A DNA stretch of 42,314 nucleotides from Arenicellales bacterium (GTDB lineage: Bacteria > Pseudomonadota > Gammaproteobacteria > Arenicellales > Poriferihabitantaceae), in the NCBI GenBank assembly GCA_028285825.1, contig JAPYNK010000090.1, positions 1-42,314 on the forward strand, in the 5' to 3' direction. The notes under the pieces were generated by a model that saw nothing but the letters and a program-made list of their open reading frames with translations, did no database searches and was not told where the DNA came from. Below are positions 1-8,743 of the stretch, in pieces. The position numbers and the translations under genes are program-made. The first letter of the stretch is position 1. Each line of letters starts with the position of its first letter.

Positions 1-128
1 TCTTTGGTAAACTCGGTTGCCATGGATACATCCAGTTCAGCATTGAAGCCGGCAATTCCCATGCTGGCAGAAATCCCTAGACTCTTGACCTTTTGCAGGT
101 TTTTCGGTCTTGCCTGGATTTCAGTCAT
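1..128 (-). CDS. N-terminal fragment of an unrecognised protein, cut by the window edge
   Basis: An open frame on the minus strand begins at an ATG at 126-128 and runs without a stop to the window edge, giving about 42 residues that begin MTEIQARPKNLQKVK. The composition (charged N-terminus, then a Gly/Ala/Ser segment with repeated methionines) is protein-like. No family is recognised and no clear Shine-Dalgarno sequence precedes the ATG. It would be transcribed in the same direction as the ankyrin gene upstream. An opposite-strand frame over the same bases looks like its shadow. The call rests only on an uninterrupted frame and plausible composition. Confidence 0.3.
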   Translation of the reverse strand, partial: MTEIQARPKNLQKVKSLGISASMGIAGFNAELDVSMATEFTK

Positions 129-241
129 GCCGTTACGTCTGTTTACCGAATCTTCTTCGGGATTGCGCAATTTGCAGCTTATTGATCAATCTGACTGGAT
201 TGTCATACGAGGCATTCGCATACCTGACGTAAAATATCAGT

Positions 242-262
242 TATCCTATGGTCGATAGGATA
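242..262. repeat. Perfect 8-bp inverted repeat with 5-nt loop
   Basis: TATCCTAT and ATAGGATA flank a 5-nt spacer in the gap between the ankyrin gene and the gene fragment at the left edge. Neither side has a long T run, so it is a weak terminator at best. It may be an operator or a processing hairpin. Confidence 0.5.
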
Positions 263-303
263 TTCATGCTGGTCGTTTAACATTCTAATTATGCATTCCT
301 GGT

Positions 304-1737
304 CTATAGGGGAAGATCTCCACGCTCATTTCTTTTGATCGGCCCCGCACCGCCTTGAAGCAGCATTTCGGCAATTCGAATCGAGCCTTCTTCTGCCGCA
401 AGATCAAGTGGGGTGTCGCCATCAAAGCTGCAAATATTAAGATCAGCTCCTGATTCAATCAAGAAGGCAACCGAATTCACCGCATGCTCCCTTACCGCCC
501 AGTGAATCGGAGTTTCTCCACTCTCATCGCAGATATTTATTTCGATGCGTGCATTAATCAATAATTCAATCAAATCCGGGGCATTATTTTTCGCTACCCA
601 ATGTAGCATAGTCTCACCATACTCCTCACCATGCACATCTACATTCAGGGTAGCACCACCATCCAGCAATAATTTAATCGTTTCCCCGGCATTCCCTTTG
701 ACTGCATAAAACATGGGCGTTATACCATTGTGATCATGAAGTTCGGGATCTATATTCAATTTCAAGAAAGCCTTGATTAATTCAACGGCATTTGCCTCTG
801 CTGCCGTATGGAATATGGTTCCTTGGGGCATATACCCGATATCACTATTCACCTCCAATAATGTCCGAATACAAAACCATTGCAAATCAACTTTATAGGA
901 ATGTTTTTCTACAATCGCTTTCATCAACCGCTCAACAGTCTCAACCATGTGATCAAGATCATCATGATCAAGCCCGAATTCGCAATAGCGACTCCATGCC
1001 TCTGTGATATCCGCTAAAGCTAAATCGAGTGGGGTGTCAGTATTATTGTTTTTTGCGGCTGGATTCGCCCCGGCATTTAGTAGCGAACTTATCGCATCCT
1101 GTACGCTGGAGGCAGCCGCCTTGTGTAGGGGCGTATTGCCATTTTGATCCGCAACATTTGGGTCAACTCCTGCTTTAAGCAAACTAGAAATACATCCATT
1201 GGCACCATCCAATTCACTCTGATCAGAAACATCGCTAGGCCAATCTCTCCATTGTCGACTGTTATCAATTGCGTTTTCCAATGCATCAAAGAGTATCGAT
1301 AAACCGTCATCTCCAGAAATAGTTGGATCAGCACCTGCTTCCAACAATACTTCGGCAATCGTCGCCGAATTAGCTCCAACTGCAAAATGAAGTGGAGTGT
1401 GACCATAATCATTCCTGGTGTTCGGTTTAGCCCCCATTTCCAATAAGATGTCAATCACTTCAAATGTATCTTCATCATTGTCATCCAAATGTGCTGCCAT
1501 ATGAAGAGGGGTCGTTCCAAAATTATCACGAGCGTTTGGGAATGCATTATTCCTGAGTAAGACTTTTATGGTTTCAGTTTGATATCCTTTTACCGCAAGA
1601 TGAAGTGGAGAATCTCCATTATCATCGCGAATATTCGGGTTTATACCCGTTTCAAGTAGTGCCTCAATTTGCTCGTACCTGTTTTCATCAGCCACCCTAT
1701 GAAGCAGTGTTCGTCCAAAATTATCTCGTTCAATCAT
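304..1737 (-). CDS. Ankyrin-repeat protein
   Basis: A 477-residue protein built almost wholly of ankyrin repeats. About a dozen units of roughly 33 residues carry the G-x-T/S-P-L-H and L-L-x-x-G-A-x-P-N signatures, for example GDSPLHLAVKG near residue 41 and GETPIHWAVRE near residue 409. A less regular stretch at about residues 225-310 separates two repeat blocks. No signal peptide, membrane segment or catalytic domain is visible, so it is probably a cytoplasmic or exported binding scaffold. The ATG at 1735-1737 starts within a few residues of the first repeat. It stands alone, downstream of a terminator-like hairpin that follows pssA. In bacteria such proteins bind other proteins, and some are effectors delivered to eukaryotic hosts. 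The partner here cannot be inferred from sequence. Confidence 0.85.
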   Translation of the reverse strand: MIERDNFGRTLLHRVADENRYEQIEALLETGINPNIRDDNGDSPLHLAVKGYQTETIKVLLRNNAFPNARDNFGTTPLHMAAHLDDNDEDTFEVIDILLEMGAKPNTRNDYGHTPLHFAVGANSATIAEVLLEAGADPTISGDDGLSILFDALENAIDNSRQWRDWPSDVSDQSELDGANGCISSLLKAGVDPNVADQNGNTPLHKAAASSVQDAISSLLNAGANPAAKNNNTDTPLDLALADITEAWSRYCEFGLDHDDLDHMVETVERLMKAIVEKHSYKVDLQWFCIRTLLEVNSDIGYMPQGTIFHTAAEANAVELIKAFLKLNIDPELHDHNGITPMFYAVKGNAGETIKLLLDGGATLNVDVHGEEYGETMLHWVAKNNAPDLIELLINARIEINICDESGETPIHWAVREHAVNSVAFLIESGADLNICSFDGDTPLDLAAEEGSIRIAEMLLQGGAGPIKRNERGDLPL

Positions 1738-2050
1738 TCTTGATTCATTCGGACAGGAATAAAGGTGGATATCTTCGCCCTGATGTCAGCCTCGACCAAT
1801 CAACCGCACAAACCTTCCATTAGCCTGCGTAAAAAATAACGCCGGAGAACAGCAACTCCCGGTCACCGAAAAGTAGGTGAAGCTGTATGGTAAAGCAGGA
1901 GCGGATACGAAAAACCACCATCTATCGGTACTCATTTCGACCAATGGTGGTCGCGACCAATGCTTGATAATGAATCAGCAAGGCTAATGCTAGAGAGATT
2001 CCATGCAAACAAGTCTCATGGCTTTGGATTATTCTTCGTCTCCAGAACCT
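1738..2050. other. Intergenic region between ankyrin gene and pssA
   Basis: A 313-bp gap with no supportable gene. It holds the pssA terminator-like hairpin (1909-1951) and an overlapping perfect 12-bp palindrome, TGGTCGCGACCA, at 1948-1959. The promoter of the ankyrin gene must lie in its lower part, but no convincing -35/-10 pair was found. Confidence 0.6.
1909..1951 (-). terminator. Rho-independent terminator-like hairpin after pssA
   Basis: On the minus strand ACCACCAT (1944-1951) pairs with ATGGTGGT (1914-1921) across a 22-nt loop and is followed by a run of T. It lies about 100 nt past the pssA stop, in the position expected for the end of that transcript. The long loop lowers confidence. 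Confidence 0.5.
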
Positions 2051-2647
2051 TCACATTGCTTGAATCACGCGGTTTTTGGGATCAAGATCCTTGAAACTTC
2101 GATACTTGATTCTGCTCACCATCAACATGGACATCAGAAAAGCAATCAATGCACTGAATCCGACCAACTCCGATCCGGCAAATCCAGCATCATGAAAATT
2201 CCAGACCCAGAAGGCAACAAAAGCCGCAGCAGGCGGACATGCCAGTCCAAAGAAATACCGATTCTCCTTGGAAGTTATAACATTGAAGCGAGCCAGACGA
2301 AGCGCAGTTGCAGCCGTAAACGCAAAGCTGATCAACCACCCTGCCTTGCCAAGATACTGCAAAGACCAGAAATAGATCAACATTCCCGGCGCCACCCCAA
2401 AGGAAATCACATCAACCAGACTGTCATACTCCTTGCCGAAATCACTCGTAGTATTCGTCCAACGGGCAACACGACCATCAAAACCGTCCATGATCATCGC
2501 AATCAAAATGCCAACAGATGCCTGAGGATAATGACCCAGGGTAGCCTGGATAATGGCATAAAAGCCAAAAAACAACCCAATCGTCGTAAACAGGCTAGGC
2601 AGGAAGTAAATTCCTTTTCGAGGTCCGGAAACCCTTGAATTAGACAT
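2051..2647 (-). CDS. pssA: CDP-diacylglycerol--serine O-phosphatidyltransferase
   Basis: Makes phosphatidylserine from CDP-diacylglycerol and L-serine at the inner membrane, the first step to phosphatidylethanolamine. The CDP-alcohol phosphatidyltransferase signature is readable near residues 53-75: DGFDGRVAR, then G-x3-D-x3-D in GKEYDSLVD. Hydrophobic segments on both sides fit the multi-spanning membrane fold of the short PssA type. At 198 residues it is shorter than many family members but keeps the whole motif. The ATG at 2645-2647 is followed by a short basic stretch before the first membrane helix. The gene lies 28 nt after psd, whose product acts next in the pathway, so the two are probably co-transcribed. 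Confidence 0.93.
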   Translation of the reverse strand: MSNSRVSGPRKGIYFLPSLFTTIGLFFGFYAIIQATLGHYPQASVGILIAMIMDGFDGRVARWTNTTSDFGKEYDSLVDVISFGVAPGMLIYFWSLQYLGKAGWLISFAFTAATALRLARFNVITSKENRYFFGLACPPAAAFVAFWVWNFHDAGFAGSELVGFSALIAFLMSMLMVSRIKYRSFKDLDPKNRVIQAM

Positions 2648-2675
2648 TAAACTTTAAATCAGCCAGATAGGCCAA

Positions 2676-3329
2676 TCATTTTGCTGGTAAAAAGCCAATT
2701 ATATCACTCCCAGAATGGACTTTTTGCCCAAGTTTGACCTTGATATTACTTGTTTTCGGGATATACAAATCAACTCTTGAACCAAAACGGATGAACCCGT
2801 AACGCTGTCCCGTTCCAACCGGATCCCCTGGCTTGATATGACAAATAATCCTTCTCGCGACCAATCCGGCAATCTGCACGCAAAACACGTCATGGTCATC
2901 ATTGGTTCTGATCTGGATAGCATTCCGTTCATTCTCCCGCGACGACTTGTCAAGAGCGGCATTCACATATCGCCCAGGATGGTACCAACGATTTACTACC
3001 TGGCCTTCAACCGGAATCAAGTTCGAGTGAACAGAGAAAATGTTCATGAAAACACTGATCATGAATACCGAATCTCCATTCTGATAGGGATTGTCAGTCT
3101 CGCAAATTGACACGACCTTGCCGCTGGCCGGAGAGACGATCGCTCCTTCGTCGCTCGTGATTATTCGGCGCGGATCCCTGAAAAACTGAACGAAAAAGAG
3201 TAACAACAACCAGGCTGGAAAGGACGCAAGACCGGAAAAGTAAGTCACGATTAGGCTTGCAATCAGCACAAGGATGATATGAACCCATCCTTCCCTTGCA
3301 ATAATCGGATAGCTTCGCTGATACATCAT
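2676..3329 (-). CDS. psd: Phosphatidylserine decarboxylase proenzyme (short type)
   Basis: Converts phosphatidylserine to phosphatidylethanolamine. The proenzyme cleaves itself at a Gly-Ser bond to create the pyruvoyl cofactor. The site is visible as FGSRVDLYIP, about 40 residues from the C-terminus, with FMNIFSVHSN and the YHPGRYVNAALD region earlier, all typical of the short (about 215-residue) family. Hydrophobic residues 15-47 probably anchor it in the membrane. Two adjacent ATG codons open the gene and either could be used. It sits between the ilvC terminator and pssA, so a transcript containing psd and pssA is likely. Confidence 0.93.
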   Translation of the reverse strand: MMYQRSYPIIAREGWVHIILVLIASLIVTYFSGLASFPAWLLLLFFVQFFRDPRRIITSDEGAIVSPASGKVVSICETDNPYQNGDSVFMISVFMNIFSVHSNLIPVEGQVVNRWYHPGRYVNAALDKSSRENERNAIQIRTNDDHDVFCVQIAGLVARRIICHIKPGDPVGTGQRYGFIRFGSRVDLYIPKTSNIKVKLGQKVHSGSDIIGFLPAK

Positions 3330-3356
3330 GTTTGCTTGATCGTCAGCGAAACATGC

Positions 3357-3377
3357 AAAACCCGCACAGGTCGCGGG
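3357..3377 (-). terminator. Terminator after the ilvBNC operon
   Basis: On the minus strand CCCGC, a 7-nt loop and GCGGG are followed by TTTT. It lies between the ilvC stop and the psd start and should separate amino-acid from phospholipid genes. Confidence 0.6.
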
Positions 3378-3424
3378 CTGTAAAATGGGGAGAATTCCGA
3401 AAAATCCTCAAGTCATTCGAAATA

Positions 3425-4438
3425 TCAGTTTATTGACTTGTCGATGACCTTGTTATCCGATATCCAGGACATCATGGAGCGTAACTTTTCACCCACTTCT
3501 TCGATGGGGTGCTGTCTCCCCTTACTACGCAACTCGGGAAATCGCTTTCCGCCTTGCGCATTCTCATCCATCCATTCTCGAGCAAACTCACCAGACTGGA
3601 TTTCAGTTAGAATTTTCTTCATTTCTGCCTTGGTTTGCTCGTCAACAATCCGTGGACCACGTGTGAGGTCGCCGAATTCTGCCGTATTCGAGATCGAATA
3701 ACGCATATCGGCAATACCGCCCTCATACATGAGATCAACAATCAGCTTGAGTTCATGCAAGCATTCAAAATACGCCATTTCCGGCGCGTATCCCGCTTCA
3801 ACCAGAGTCTCGAACCCTGCCTGAACCAATGAGGTTGCACCGCCGCAGAGAACCGCCTGTTCTCCAAACAGATCCGTTTCCGTCTCTTCCTTGAATGTGG
3901 TTTCTATAATCCCTGCCCGACCACCTCCAATAGCTGATGCATACGCAAGAGCCGTGCTGTGAGCACTGCCAGTTGCATCCTGCTGGATGGCAATCAGACA
4001 AGGAACACCCGCACCTTTTTCAAAGGTTGATCTAACCAGGTGTCCCGGACCTTTGGGAGCAATCATGATGACATCAAGATCTTCCCGTGGACGGATGTAT
4101 TCAAAATGTATGTTGAACCCATGCGCAAATGCCAGCGTTGCACCTTGCCTGATCGAATTCTCGATATCGGAATATATTGCACCCATCAACTCATCGGGAC
4201 ACAGCATCATGATGACCTCGGCTTCAGATACAGCCTGCTTGATCTCTGCTGCTGTCAATCCCGCCTGCTCTGCCTTGGTCCAGGAGGAAGATCCCTCGCG
4301 AAGGCCAACTACGACATCGGCACCATTGTCCTTGAGATTGTTCGCATGTGCATGACCCTGTGAACCGTATCCAATAATGACAATGCGTTTTCCCAGAATA
4401 TTGCTGAGGTCCGCATCGATGTCATAAAAAACTTTCAT
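3425..4438 (-). CDS. ilvC: Ketol-acid reductoisomerase (NADP+), class I
   Basis: Second enzyme of valine, leucine and isoleucine synthesis. It isomerises and reduces acetolactate or acetohydroxybutyrate using NADPH and Mg2+. The Rossmann nucleotide-binding loop [13 protein letters not shown] is at residues 23-35, and the Mg-binding segment ETDLFGEQ is near residue 190, as in class I enzymes. The length of 337 residues is standard for class I. The ATG at 4436-4438 precedes the usual N-terminal MKVFYDID. It follows ilvN by about 120 nt, a gap holding a short 5-bp hairpin that could mark processing or an internal control point. A terminator follows, so it is the last gene of the ilv operon. Confidence 0.97.
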   Translation of the reverse strand: MKVFYDIDADLSNILGKRIVIIGYGSQGHAHANNLKDNGADVVVGLREGSSSWTKAEQAGLTAAEIKQAVSEAEVIMMLCPDELMGAIYSDIENSIRQGATLAFAHGFNIHFEYIRPREDLDVIMIAPKGPGHLVRSTFEKGAGVPCLIAIQQDATGSAHSTALAYASAIGGGRAGIIETTFKEETETDLFGEQAVLCGGATSLVQAGFETLVEAGYAPEMAYFECLHELKLIVDLMYEGGIADMRYSISNTAEFGDLTRGPRIVDEQTKAEMKKILTEIQSGEFAREWMDENAQGGKRFPELRSKGRQHPIEEVGEKLRSMMSWISDNKVIDKSIN

Positions 4439-4561
4439 TTTGCAATTTCCCGTAATTGTTGTTTCAGAATAGAGCCTGTCGTTAGGCTTTGTTGATATTT
4501 TTTCTGTTGAGTGAAAAACCGCTGGTCCGCTAAATCAGGATGAATTTAGACATCGGGCGCT

Positions 4562-5056
4562 TCAAACGCGCAGCGTTTGCTTGCCTCGGCCAATTCCCAA
4601 AATGCCGGAGCGGACAACCTCAATCAGTTCAACATCATTCAATGCCAGCAAGAACGCATCGGCTTTATCCGAATGCCCCGTCATTTCAATAGTATAGGTT
4701 GCATCCGTCACATCAATAATACGACCCCGAAAAATACTGACAAGACGCTGCATGTCATTTCTCTGATCAGCAGTGTTCGCCTCGACCTTGACCAGCATCA
4801 ATTCCCTGCCCAGATATCGGCCATCAGACAAGGAACGCAGTTTGACGACATCAACCAGCTTGTTGAGCTGTTTGGTTATCTGCTCAATAATGGCATCCGA
4901 TCCCGTGGTAACAATTGTCATTCGGGCAAGAGAAGGGTCTTCTGTCGGAGCCACTGTCAGCGATTCGATGTTATAACCCCGGGCCGTAAATAAACCGGCA
5001 ACCCGGGCAAGTGCTCCGGGCTCGTGCTCGAGAAGCAACGAAATGACTCGCTTCAT
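4562..5056 (-). CDS. ilvN: Acetolactate synthase small (regulatory) subunit
   Basis: Regulatory subunit of acetohydroxyacid synthase. It activates the catalytic subunit and confers feedback inhibition by valine. The N-terminal ACT domain is clear (EHEPGALARVAGLFTARGYN, about residues 10-29), followed by the conserved C-terminal ACT-like half. The length of 164 residues matches the IlvH/IlvN type. Its ATG overlaps the ilvB stop by one base (TGATG), a typical sign of translational coupling that would keep subunit levels matched. The name ilvH is equally usable, because sequence alone does not separate the isozymes in a genome with a single copy. Confidence 0.95.
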   Translation of the reverse strand: MKRVISLLLEHEPGALARVAGLFTARGYNIESLTVAPTEDPSLARMTIVTTGSDAIIEQITKQLNKLVDVVKLRSLSDGRYLGRELMLVKVEANTADQRNDMQRLVSIFRGRIIDVTDATYTIEMTGHSDKADAFLLALNDVELIEVVRSGILGIGRGKQTLRV

Positions 5057-6786
5057 CAGGCCAGCTCCCGGTTTTCAACTTCATTCCTGGAAGGCTTGAG
5101 TTGTATTTCATTATGACCCTTGCCTGCCGCAATCATGGGATAGACGTTCTCCTCGGGATCGGTAATGACATCAATGAAAACCAACCGGCCCCTCATGCTG
5201 ATTGCTTCCTGAATCGCCCCTTCTACATCTTCCGGCTTGTCAACCCGAATGCCGACATGACCATAGCTCTCTGACAGTTTTACAAAATCCGGCAACGCAT
5301 CCATGTATGAATGTGAATATCTTCGATCATAAAAGAATTCCTGCCACTGCCGCACCATACCCATGTATTGATTATTCAGATTGACAACCTTGATCGGCAA
5401 ATTGTACTGAAGGCAGGTTGACAACTCCTGCAAACACATCTGTATACTGGCATCGCCAGTTACACAGACAACCAGATCATCGGGAAATCCAAGCTGGACG
5501 CCCATCGCTGCCGGCAACCCAAAACCCATGGTCCCAAGACCGCCTGAGTTTATCCAGCGTCTTGGCCTTTCAAACTGATAGTACTGAGCTGCCCACATCT
5601 GATGCTGTCCAACATCTGAAGTAACATAAGCGTCTCCCTTGGTGACTTCAAACAGCTTTTGAATGACATACTGCGGCTTGATTACCGTATCGCTCATGTC
5701 GTATTGAAATGAATCCACCGCTTTCCAGCTCTTGATTGTTTCCCACCAAGTATCAACCGCTGGCCGGTCTATTGAATCGATTCGTCCTTCCAGCAACTGA
5801 ATCATATCCTCCAGAACAGACTTGCAGTCCCCCACGATTGGAACTTCAACAGCAACATTCTTGCCAATTGAGGAAGGATCGATATCAATATGGATGACTC
5901 GTGCATTTGGCGAAAACTTGTCGAGATCGCCCGTTACCCTGTCATCAAATCGGGCCCCGACCGCCAGCATCACATCGCTGTGATACATCGCCAAATTTGA
6001 TTCATAAGTGCCATGCATGCCAAGCATGCCGAGAAAAGTCGGGTGTGTTGCAGGGATTGCGCCAAGACCCATCAAGGTGCTGGTCGATGGATATCCAAGA
6101 ATATCCACCAATTTTGTCAAAGGTTCTTCTGCTTCTGACAGAATCGCGCCACCACCAGTATAGACAATCGGCTGTTTTGCGCCGAGGAGCAAGTCCACGG
6201 ACTTCTTGATCATTTTGCCGTGACCACGGGTCCGGGGCTGATAAGAGCGCATTTTAACCGCTTCAGGGTAGTGATATTCCGTCTTTTCGGCTGAGATATC
6301 CTTCGGTATGTCGACAACAACCGGGCCGGGTCTTCCAGATACGGCAATGTAGAAAGCCTTTTTTATGGTCTCGGCAATCTTCCTGACGTCTTTGACCAGG
6401 AAATTGTGTTTGACACAGGGTCGCGTAACTCCAACCGTATCGACTTCCTGAAACGCATCATCACCAATCAACCCGGAAGGCACTTGCCCGGTAATGACCA
6501 CCATGGGAATAGAGTCCATATTTGCGGTGGCAAGACCGGTTACCGTGTTGGTAACTCCGGGACCTGAAGTGACCAGTACCACACCCGGTTTGCCAGTCGC
6601 TCGAGCATAGCCGTCAGCTGCATGCGCCGCACCTTGCTCATGACGAACCAGAATGTGCTTAACCGCATCCTGGTTGTAAATCGCGTCGTAGATATGTAGA
6701 GCCGCACCGCCCGGATAACCGAATATGTATTCGACCCCTTCATCTTTCAGGCAATTAACGACAATATCAGCACCGGTAAGTATCAC
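5056..6786 (-). CDS. ilvB: Acetolactate synthase large (catalytic) subunit
   Basis: Thiamine-diphosphate enzyme that condenses pyruvate with pyruvate or 2-ketobutyrate to start branched-chain amino-acid synthesis. The catalytic glutamate sits in VRHEQGAAHAADGYAR (Glu about 50). The thiamine-diphosphate/Mg motif runs from GDASIQM to LNNQYMG in the C-terminal third. The 576-residue length is standard. The start is GTG at 6784-6786: an in-frame stop lies just upstream and a GAGGG Shine-Dalgarno sequence is well placed. It is the first gene of ilvB-ilvN-ilvC. The leader carries a promoter candidate, a small hairpin and a 25-codon reading frame that overlaps this start. Confidence 0.97.
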   Translation of the reverse strand: MILTGADIVVNCLKDEGVEYIFGYPGGAALHIYDAIYNQDAVKHILVRHEQGAAHAADGYARATGKPGVVLVTSGPGVTNTVTGLATANMDSIPMVVITGQVPSGLIGDDAFQEVDTVGVTRPCVKHNFLVKDVRKIAETIKKAFYIAVSGRPGPVVVDIPKDISAEKTEYHYPEAVKMRSYQPRTRGHGKMIKKSVDLLLGAKQPIVYTGGGAILSEAEEPLTKLVDILGYPSTSTLMGLGAIPATHPTFLGMLGMHGTYESNLAMYHSDVMLAVGARFDDRVTGDLDKFSPNARVIHIDIDPSSIGKNVAVEVPIVGDCKSVLEDMIQLLEGRIDSIDRPAVDTWWETIKSWKAVDSFQYDMSDTVIKPQYVIQKLFEVTKGDAYVTSDVGQHQMWAAQYYQFERPRRWINSGGLGTMGFGLPAAMGVQLGFPDDLVVCVTGDASIQMCLQELSTCLQYNLPIKVVNLNNQYMGMVRQWQEFFYDRRYSHSYMDALPDFVKLSESYGHVGIRVDKPEDVEGAIQEAISMRGRLVFIDVITDPEENVYPMIAAGKGHNEIQLKPSRNEVENRELA

Positions 6787-6844
6787 TGAAAACCCTCAAA
6801 TGATGATAAAACTGCTTCAAGAAAACGGGTGCAAGACCCGCCAT
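6767..6844 (-). other. Possible 25-codon upstream reading frame in the ilvB leader
   Basis: An ATG at 6842-6844 opens a frame beginning MAGLAPVFLKQF that ends 20 nt inside ilvB in another frame. It contains several Leu and Val codons but no run of them. The GC hairpin at 6821-6840 falls within its first codons. It could couple translation or attenuate, but it may be chance. Confidence 0.25.
6821..6840 (-). terminator. Short terminator-like hairpin in ilvB leader
   Basis: Minus-strand CGGGT, a 5-nt loop and ACCCG are followed by TTTTC. The hairpin lies between the putative promoter and the ilvB start, so it could act as an attenuator. The stem is only 5 bp. Confidence 0.3.
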
Positions 6845-6856
6845 GGCAAAACAGAT

Positions 6857-6885
6857 AGTATAACTACTGAACAGTACCCAATAAA
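6857..6885 (-). promoter_or_regulatory. Candidate ilvB promoter
   Basis: A minus-strand -10 hexamer TATACT at 6857-6862 has a weak -35 (TTTATT) at 17-bp spacing. It lies in the 126-bp gap between mtaB and ilvB. Confidence 0.35.
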
Positions 6886-6912
6886 CTGAAAAGGAGAAAT
6901 AAATACATGCAC

Positions 6913-8271
6913 TCAGATTTCGTTCAAGGCTCCTTCGAGGCGGCCGTCCAGAACTCCCGTAATCGCAATATTCTTCCATGTCCCTGCTTCCAGATCACCT
7001 TCACACAATACTGGATAAAAATTGGACATTCTGCCCAGAGACTTGCCTGCCACTTCTGGATCAACCTTGCGCTCTATCAGCACACGCTCAACTCGACCGA
7101 CTAGCCGACTGGCTACCCTTTGCCACACCAGAGTTCCCCGATTACGGGCAAGTCTGGCTCTCGTTTTTTTTGTCTCATGCGGAATTTGTGAAGGGATCCG
7201 CGAGGCCGGAGTCCCATCTCGTGGAGAGTAACTGAAAACATGAGGATAGGCGATTTCCAACTCATCAATCGCCTTGACGGTGTCCATAAAATGCTCCTCG
7301 CTCTCGGTTGGAAACCCAATCAGCACATCAGCGCTCAATACGAGCTCCGGCAACCGCTTGCGTAATGCCAGAACCCGATCATAAAGCACTTCTCGGGTAG
7401 CCCGCCGTTTCATACGCTTCAGGATCATGGTATTGCCGCTTTGCATGGACAAATGCAAATGACGGCAGATGCGATCTTCCACAGTCATGAGATCAATCAA
7501 TTGATCAGTAATGTGTGCCGGATCAATGGAACTCAATCGAATCCGAAAATCCCCTTCAAGTTCAAGAACCTGCTTGATCAATCCGCTCAGGCTAGAATCA
7601 TCATCCAGATCAGAGCCATAAGAGCCGATATCCACACCGCAAAGCACAATCTCCTTGTAGCCATTCTCTAGCAGCTTCCGACATTGCCGTTTTATCATCT
7701 GCACGGAAAAAGACCGATTCGGACCGCGAGCTGTGTGGATGATGCAGAATGTGCAACCTTGATCGCATCCCTGCTGAACCTGAACAAAGGCACGCGTTTT
7801 TCCTTCATATCCCTCTAATAGCCGTTCAGGGAGGTTGGGTTTGCCATCAATATCTTCAAGCAGCAGTTGCAGCGACTCTTTCGCTTCGACTGGATTTTCA
7901 ACCATTTTTGGAATCTGCAGCTTACGGCTGTTACCCACCACCAAATCCACGCCTGGAATCTCTGCACATGCCCGTGAATCGATTTCTGCATAACACCCGG
8001 TCACCACGACTTTGGCTTCAGGGTTGTTGCGAATTACCCGACGAATCAATTGTCGCGCCTGACGATCTGCTTCTGCGGTCACCGTACAAGTATTGATCAC
8101 AAACAGGTCGACAGATTCATTGGGAGCTGCTCGCTTGAACCCCCTGGCATCCAAACCCGATGCGATATGTTCGGACTCAAAGGCATTGACCTTGCAACCC
8201 AGGGTGATAACCGCTGCACTTGCTTGCCGCTTTGGATGCGATTGGGGCATGTCAACACTGACTGAAGTCAT
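6913..8271 (-). CDS. mtaB: tRNA t6A37 methylthiotransferase (radical SAM)
   Basis: Adds a methylthio group to t6A at position 37 of tRNAs reading ANN codons. The methylthiotransferase layout is complete. Three N-terminal Fe-S cysteines appear in TLGCKVN, NTCTVT and VVTGCYAE. The radical-SAM cluster CxxxCxxC is in GCDQGCTFC, and a C-terminal TRAM-like region follows. The absence of MiaB- or RimO-specific features and the CKVNAFES start region favour MtaB. The ATG at 8269-8271 was chosen because the frame extends upstream only to a TTG with no Shine-Dalgarno sequence; an ATG seven codons further in is an alternative. It lies between iscA and ilvB on the same strand. Confidence 0.9.
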   Translation of the reverse strand: MTSVSVDMPQSHPKRQASAAVITLGCKVNAFESEHIASGLDARGFKRAAPNESVDLFVINTCTVTAEADRQARQLIRRVIRNNPEAKVVVTGCYAEIDSRACAEIPGVDLVVGNSRKLQIPKMVENPVEAKESLQLLLEDIDGKPNLPERLLEGYEGKTRAFVQVQQGCDQGCTFCIIHTARGPNRSFSVQMIKRQCRKLLENGYKEIVLCGVDIGSYGSDLDDDSSLSGLIKQVLELEGDFRIRLSSIDPAHITDQLIDLMTVEDRICRHLHLSMQSGNTMILKRMKRRATREVLYDRVLALRKRLPELVLSADVLIGFPTESEEHFMDTVKAIDELEIAYPHVFSYSPRDGTPASRIPSQIPHETKKTRARLARNRGTLVWQRVASRLVGRVERVLIERKVDPEVAGKSLGRMSNFYPVLCEGDLEAGTWKNIAITGVLDGRLEGALNEI

Positions 8272-8384
8272 GAGACTAACTCGGTTGGTGCGCGAACCGC
8301 CCGTCAAATGAGGCGGGAGATCAGGATCTGGCTACTCTTGATTCCCGTGAACAGATGACAGCTTTCCCCGAAAAGAGGATTTCA

Positions 8385-8711
8385 TCAGTTGACAGTGAAG
8401 CTTTCGCCGCAGCCACACTGCTCGGTCACATTGGGATTTCTGAAGTGAAAGGAAGACGATAAGCCATCTTCCACATAATCAAGTTCCATGCCATCCAGAA
8501 AGGACAGATGGTCGGATTTGACGATCACTTTCACTCCATGACTTTCGAATACAGCATCTGAAGCATCGATTTCTTCAGCGTAGCCCAACTCATAGGCATA
8601 TCCTGAACAACCCGATTTTTTTACGGACACTCTGAGCCCCTCGCCATGACCTCGTGATTGCAAGTGGTTGCTAATCCGATTTGCGGCTGCCGATGTCAAG
8701 GTTACTGACAT
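8385..8711 (-). CDS. iscA: IscA-type iron-sulfur cluster assembly protein
   Basis: A-type carrier that passes Fe-S clusters to apoproteins. The three ligand cysteines are at residues 35 (SGCSGYAY) and 99/101 (CGCGESF), exactly as in IscA. The length of 108 residues is normal. The AGGAG Shine-Dalgarno sequence ahead of the ATG at 8709-8711 supports the start. No iscS, iscU or hscA neighbours are present, so it could equally serve as an ErpA- or SufA-like carrier; sequence alone does not settle the paralogue. A 20-bp near-palindrome lies just upstream. The next gene on this strand, mtaB, encodes an enzyme with two Fe-S clusters, which suits co-expression. Confidence 0.88.
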   Translation of the reverse strand: MSVTLTSAAANRISNHLQSRGHGEGLRVSVKKSGCSGYAYELGYAEEIDASDAVFESHGVKVIVKSDHLSFLDGMELDYVEDGLSSSFHFRNPNVTEQCGCGESFTVN

Positions 8712-8743
8712 TTGACCAACTCCTAAAAATCATCAAATTTACG

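Noticed and set aside
2003-2638. Plus-strand open frame of 211 codons opposite pssA
   Set aside because: It lies antisense to a well-supported membrane enzyme; its composition (Gln/Arg/Ser-rich) is typical of a shadow frame.
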